The position numbers were made by a program, and so were the translations under genes. A stretch of DNA of 48,016 nucleotides from Cryptomeria japonica (Eukaryota > Streptophyta > Pinopsida > Cupressales > Cupressaceae): NCBI RefSeq assembly GCF_030272615.1, contig NW_026729165.1, forward strand, positions 115,001 through 163,016, read 5' to 3'. Below the pieces are notes generated by a model. It saw nothing but the letters and a program-made list of their open reading frames with translations. It searched no databases and was not told the DNA's origin. This document shows, piece by piece, positions 43,774 through 48,016 of the stretch. Numbering within the stretch: position 1 is the first letter of the stretch; each line of letters begins with the position of its first letter.

Positions 43774-46700
43774 CTTGGTGCGCACAACTTGCCTGGGCTG
43801 CACACCAGGGCGGGCTCAAGATGGCACCCGCGTTCCGTTTTTTTCACTATCTTTCAAAACGGAAATTTTAAAATCTCATTTTTTTCTTTTTTTTGCCTTT
43901 TCTGGAAATTAGTGAAGGCAGCGCATCAAAGGTGCGCAATGCTGGTGCGAACCCGGGAGCGCTCCGATGTGTGCTCCAAGGTGCGGCGTGCACGAAGTCC
44001 GAGCCCGGTTTGCCCCGGGTGCGCACCTCGCGTGCACCTTCGCCGGGGTGAGCACCTTGGCTGGGTTGCGCGCCCTGGTGCGTACCAAGGAGCGCTCTGA
44101 AGTGTGCTCCAAGGTGCGGCGTGCACGAAGTCGGAGCCCGGTTTGCCCCGGGTGTGCACCTCGGGTGCGCACCTCGCGTGCACCTTCGCTGCGGTGGGCA
44201 CCTTGGCTGGGTTGCGCGCCTTGGTGGGCACCATGCAGTGCACGAAGTCGGAGCCCGGTTTGCCCCGGGCGCGCACCTCCGCCAGGGTGGGCACCTTGGT
44301 GCGCACAACTTGCCTGGGCTGCGCATCAGGAAGGGCTCAAGATGGCACCCGCGTTCCGTTTTTTTCACTATCTTTCAGAACGGAAATTTTAAAATATCGT
44401 TTTTTTTTGCCTTTTCTGGAAATTAGTGAAGGCAGCGCATCAAAGGTGCGCAACGCTGGTGCGAACCTGGGAGCGCTCCGATGTGTGCTCCAAGGTGCGG
44501 CGTGCACGAAGTCGGAGCCCGGTTTGCCTCGGGTGCGCCCTGGTGGGCACCATGGTGCGCACCAAGGAGCGCTCCGAAGTGTGCTCCAAGGTGCGGCCTG
44601 CACGAAGTCGGAGCCCGGTTTGCCCCGGGTGTGCACCTCGGGTGGGCACCTTGGTGCGCATGCCTTGCCTGGGCTGCGCACCAGGGCGGGCTCAAGATGG
44701 CACCCGCGTTCCTTTTTTTTCACTATCTTTCAAAACGGAAATTTTAAAATCTCATTTTTTTTTGCCTTTTTCTGGAAATTAGTGAAGGCAGCGCATCAAA
44801 GGTGCGCACCTCGCTGCCCACCACGGTGCGCAACGCCGGTGGGCACCCGGGAGTGCTTCGAAGTGTGCTCCAAGGTGCTGCGTGCACGTTGTCGGAGCCC
44901 GGTTTGCCCCGGGTGCGCACCTCGCGTGCACCTTCGTCGGGGTGGGCACCTTGGCTTGGTTTGCCCCGGCTGCGCTCCGAAGCGGGGTTATTGGAGCGCC
45001 GCCTCTTTTTTTGTCGGAGCGTTTGGTGGGGTTTCTCGCATTGGCTCTTCCGAGGCCCGGTTGCCACCCTGGCGCGCACGAAGTCGGAAGTAGGGTTAAT
45101 TGCCCGGGTGCGCACCTTTGCCAGGGTGGCACCTTACCTGGGCTGCGCACCAGGGCGGGCTCAAGATGGCACGCGCGTTCCGTTTTTTTCACTATCTTTC
45201 AAAACGGAAATTTTAAAATCTCCTTTTTTTTTTGCCTTTTCTGGAAATTAGTGAAGGCAGCGCATCAAAGGTGCGCACCTCGCTGCCCACCTTGGTGTGC
45301 TCTGAGGTGCGCACCCGGGAGCGCTACGAAGTGTGCTCCAAGGTGCGACGTGCACGTTGTCGGAGCCCGGTTTGCCCCGGGTGCGCACCTCGCCTGCACC
45401 TTGGCCGGGGTGGGCACCTTGGCTGGGTTTGCCCAGGGTGCGCTCCGAAGCGGGGTTACTGGAGCGCCCCCTCTTTTTTTGTCAGAGAGTTTGGTGGGGT
45501 TTCTCGCATTGGCTCTTCCCAGGCCCGGTTGTTGGGTGCGCTCCCACCCTGGCGCGCGCGAAGTTGGAAGTTGGGTTAATTGCCCGGGCGCGCACCTTCG
45601 CCAGGGTGGGCACCTTGGTGCGCAAACCTTGGCTGGGCTGCGCACCAGGGCGGGCTCAAGATGGCACCAGCATTCCCTTTTTCTCACTATCTTTCAAAAC
45701 GGAAATTTTAAAATCTCGTTTTTTTTTTGCCTTTTATGGAAATTAGTGAAGGCATCGCATCAAAGGTGCGCACCTCGCTGCCCACCTTGGTGTGCTCCGA
45801 GGTGCCCACCACGGTGCGCAACGCCGGTGCGAACCCGGGAGCGCCCCGATGTGTGCTCCAAGGTGCGGCGTGCACGAAGTCGGACCCCGGTTTGCCCCGG
45901 GTGCGCACCTCGCGTGCACCTTGGTGCGCACACCTTGGCTGGGTTGCGCGGCCTGGTGGGCACCATGGTGCGCACCAAGGAGCGCTCCGAAGTGTGCTCC
46001 AAGGTGCGGCGTGCACGAAGTCGGAGCCCGGTTTGCCCCAGGTGCGCACCTTCGCCGCGGTGGGCACCATGGCGTGCACGAAGTCGGAGCCCGGTTTGCC
46101 CCGGGTGCGCACCTCGCGTGCACCTTCGCCGGGGTGGGCACCTCGGCTGGGTTGCGCGCCCTGGTGCGCACCAAGGAGCGCTCTGAAGTGTGCTCCAAGG
46201 TGCGGCGTGCACGAAGTCGGAGCCCGGTTTGCCCCGGGTGTGCACCTCGCGTGCACCTTCGCTGCGGTGGGCACCTTGGCTGGGTTGCGCGCCTTGGTGG
46301 GCACCATGCAGTGCACGAAGTCGGAGCCCGGTTTGCCCCGGGCGCGCACCTCCGCCAGGGTGGGCACCTTGGTGCGCACAACTTGCCTGGGCTGCGCACC
46401 AGGAAGGGCTCAAGATGGCACCCGCGTTCCGTTTTTTTCACTATCTTTCAGAACGGAAATTTTAAAATATCGTTTTTTTTTGCCTTTTCTGGAAATTAGT
46501 GAAGGCAGCGCATCAAAGGTGCGCAACGCTGGTGCGAACCTGGGAGCGCTCCGATGTGTGCTCCAAGGTGCGGCATGCACGAAGTCGGACCCCGGTTTGC
46601 CCCGGGTGCGCACCTCGCGTGCACCTTGGTGCGCACACCTTGGCTGGGTTGCGCGCCCTGGTGGGCACCATGGTGCGCACCAAGGAGCGCTCCGAAGTGT

Positions 46701-47586
46701 GCTCCAAGGTGCGGCGTGCACGAAGTCGGAGCCCGGTTTGCCCCGGGTGCGCACCTCGCGTGCACCTTCGCCGCGGTGGGCACCATGGCGTGCACGAAGT
46801 CGGAGCCCGGTTTGCCCCGGGTGCGCACCTCGCGTGCACCTTCGCCGGGGTGGGCACCTTAGTGTGCAGACCTTGGCTGGGTTGCGCGCCCTGGTGGGCA
46901 CCATGGTGCGCACCAAGGAGCGCTCCGAAGTGTGCTCCAAGGTGCGGCCTGCACGAAGTCGGAGCCCGGTTTGCCCCGGGTGTGCACCTCGGGTGGGCAC
47001 CTTGGTGCGCATGCCTTGCCTGGGCTGCGCACCAGGGCGGGCTCAAGATGGCACCCGCGTTCCTTTTTTTTCACTATCTTTCAAAACGGAAATTTTAAAA
47101 TCTCATTTTTTTTTGCCTTTTTCTGGAAATTAGTGAAGGCAGCGCATCAAAGGTGCGCACCTCGCTGCCCACCACGGTGCGCAACGCCGGTGGGCACCCG
47201 GGAGTGCTTCGAAGTGTGCTCCAAGGTGCTGCGTGCACGTTGTCGGAGCCCGGTTTGCCCCGGGTGCGCACCTCGCGTGCACCTTCGTCGGGGTGGGCAC
47301 CTTGGCTGGGTTTGCCCCGGCTGCGCTCCGAAGCGGGGTTATTGGAGCGCCGCCTCTTTTTTTGTCGGAGCGTTTGGTGGGGTTTCTCGCATTGGCTCTT
47401 CCGAGGCCCGGTTGCCACCCTGGCGCGCACGAAGTCGGAAGTAGGGTTAATTGCCCGGGTGCGCACCTTTGCCAGGGTGGGCACCTTACCTGGGCTGTGC
47501 ACCAGGGCGGGCTCAAGATGGCACGCGCGTTCCGTTTTTTTCACTATCTTTCAAAACGGAAATTTTAAAATCTCCTTTTTTTTTTG
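43774..47586. repeat. Right-hand G+C-rich array, copy 6
   Basis: Eight AT boxes in register with copy 1, with the four private transitions noted for the unit. No gene is seen. Confidence 0.9.
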
Positions 47587-48016
47587 CCTTTTCTGGAAAT
47601 TAGTGAAGGCAGCGCATCAAAGGTGCGCACCTCGCTGCCCACCTTGGTGTGCTCTGAGGTGCGCACCCGGGAGCGCTACGAAGTGTGCTCCAAGGTGCGG
47701 CGTGCACGTTGTCGGAGCCCGGTTTGCCCCGGGTGCGCACCTCGCCTGCACCTTGGCCGGGGTGGGCACCTTGGCTGGGTTTGCCCAGGGTGCGCTCCGA
47801 AGCGGGGTTACTGGAGCGCCCCCTCTTTTTTTGTCAGAGCGTTTGGTGGGGTTTCTCGCATTGGCTCTTCCCAGGCCCGGTTGTTGGGTGCGCTCCCACC
47901 CTGGCGCGCGCGAAGTTGGAAGTTGGGTTAATTGCCCGGGCGCGCACCTTCGCCAGGGTGGGCACCTTGGTGCGCACACCTTGGCTGGGCTGCGCACCAG
48001 GGCGGGCTCAAGATGG
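47587..48016. repeat. 5S rDNA repeat unit, copy 7 (partial, cut by window end)
   Basis: The first 430 bp of a further unit, matching 7924-8353. It has G at 47759 (the position of A at 173), like copies 2-6. The array therefore continues past the window on the right, and the in-phase start at base 1 shows it continues on the left as well. Confidence 0.95.

Larger units (their letters stand above)
39664..47586. repeat. 5S rDNA repeat unit, copy 6
   Basis: 7,923 bp. It carries four private changes in its last third: A at 45348, A at 46040, A at 46575 and T at 47498. It also has A at 46861. Confidence 0.97.

Noticed and set aside
1-48016. Linked 35S-5S (L-type) rDNA
   Set aside because: No 18S, 5.8S or 25S sequence was recognised anywhere in the six complete units.
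1-48016. CRISPR-like array of short direct repeats
   Set aside because: The spacers are themselves repeats, unit lengths vary, there are no cas genes, and the 5S type is plant nuclear.

Overview
The window is one tandem array with no credible protein-coding gene. It holds six full copies of a repeat unit of about 7,923 bp (1-7923, 7924-15846, 15847-23775, 23776-31739, 31740-39663, 39664-47586) and the first 430 bp of a seventh. Each unit carries one 5S ribosomal RNA gene on the minus strand (2738-2855, 10661-10778, 18584-18701, 26554-26671, 34478-34595, 42401-42518). The six 118-nt genes look identical. Each has the internal Pol III boxes expected of plant 5S and a T6 terminator directly at its 3' end. 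The sequence is of land-plant type (nuclear DNA). The G+C-rich variant resembles what I remember from gymnosperms and some early-diverging lineages, but I cannot name the species from the sequence.

Layout of one unit, in copy-1 coordinates: (1) 1-2314 is a very G+C-rich array of ~130-bp and shorter subrepeats built around GGTGCGCACC-type palindromes, broken by AT-rich boxes; (2) 2315-2724 is the 5S downstream flank, with a (CG)5 run and a compact G-quadruplex motif; (3) 2725-2737 is the terminator and 2738-2855 the 5S gene, read leftward; (4) 2856-3259 is the G+C-rich 5' flank; (5) 3260-3587 is a degenerate 39-40-bp repeat block; (6) 3588-4110 is a CACCC/CCTTGG minisatellite, C-rich on plus and G-rich on minus; (7) 4111-7923 is more G+C-rich array with eight AT-rich boxes and an internal duplication with a 2.35-kb offset that runs across the unit boundary.

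The main point of interest is the unit size. Plant 5S genes normally sit in units of a few hundred bp to about 1 kb, so a 7.8-kb hierarchical spacer is exceptional. No 18S, 5.8S or 25S gene lies in the unit, so this is not the usual linked 35S-5S arrangement. Copies are nearly identical outside one patch. The substitutions I found between copies are all G:C/A:T transitions, mostly at CpG, as expected of methylated, homogenised DNA. The patch at about 23350-26297 is full of single-base indels and is most likely an assembly-quality problem. Long open frames across the arrays, on both strands, come from stop-poor repeat sequence and are not genes.
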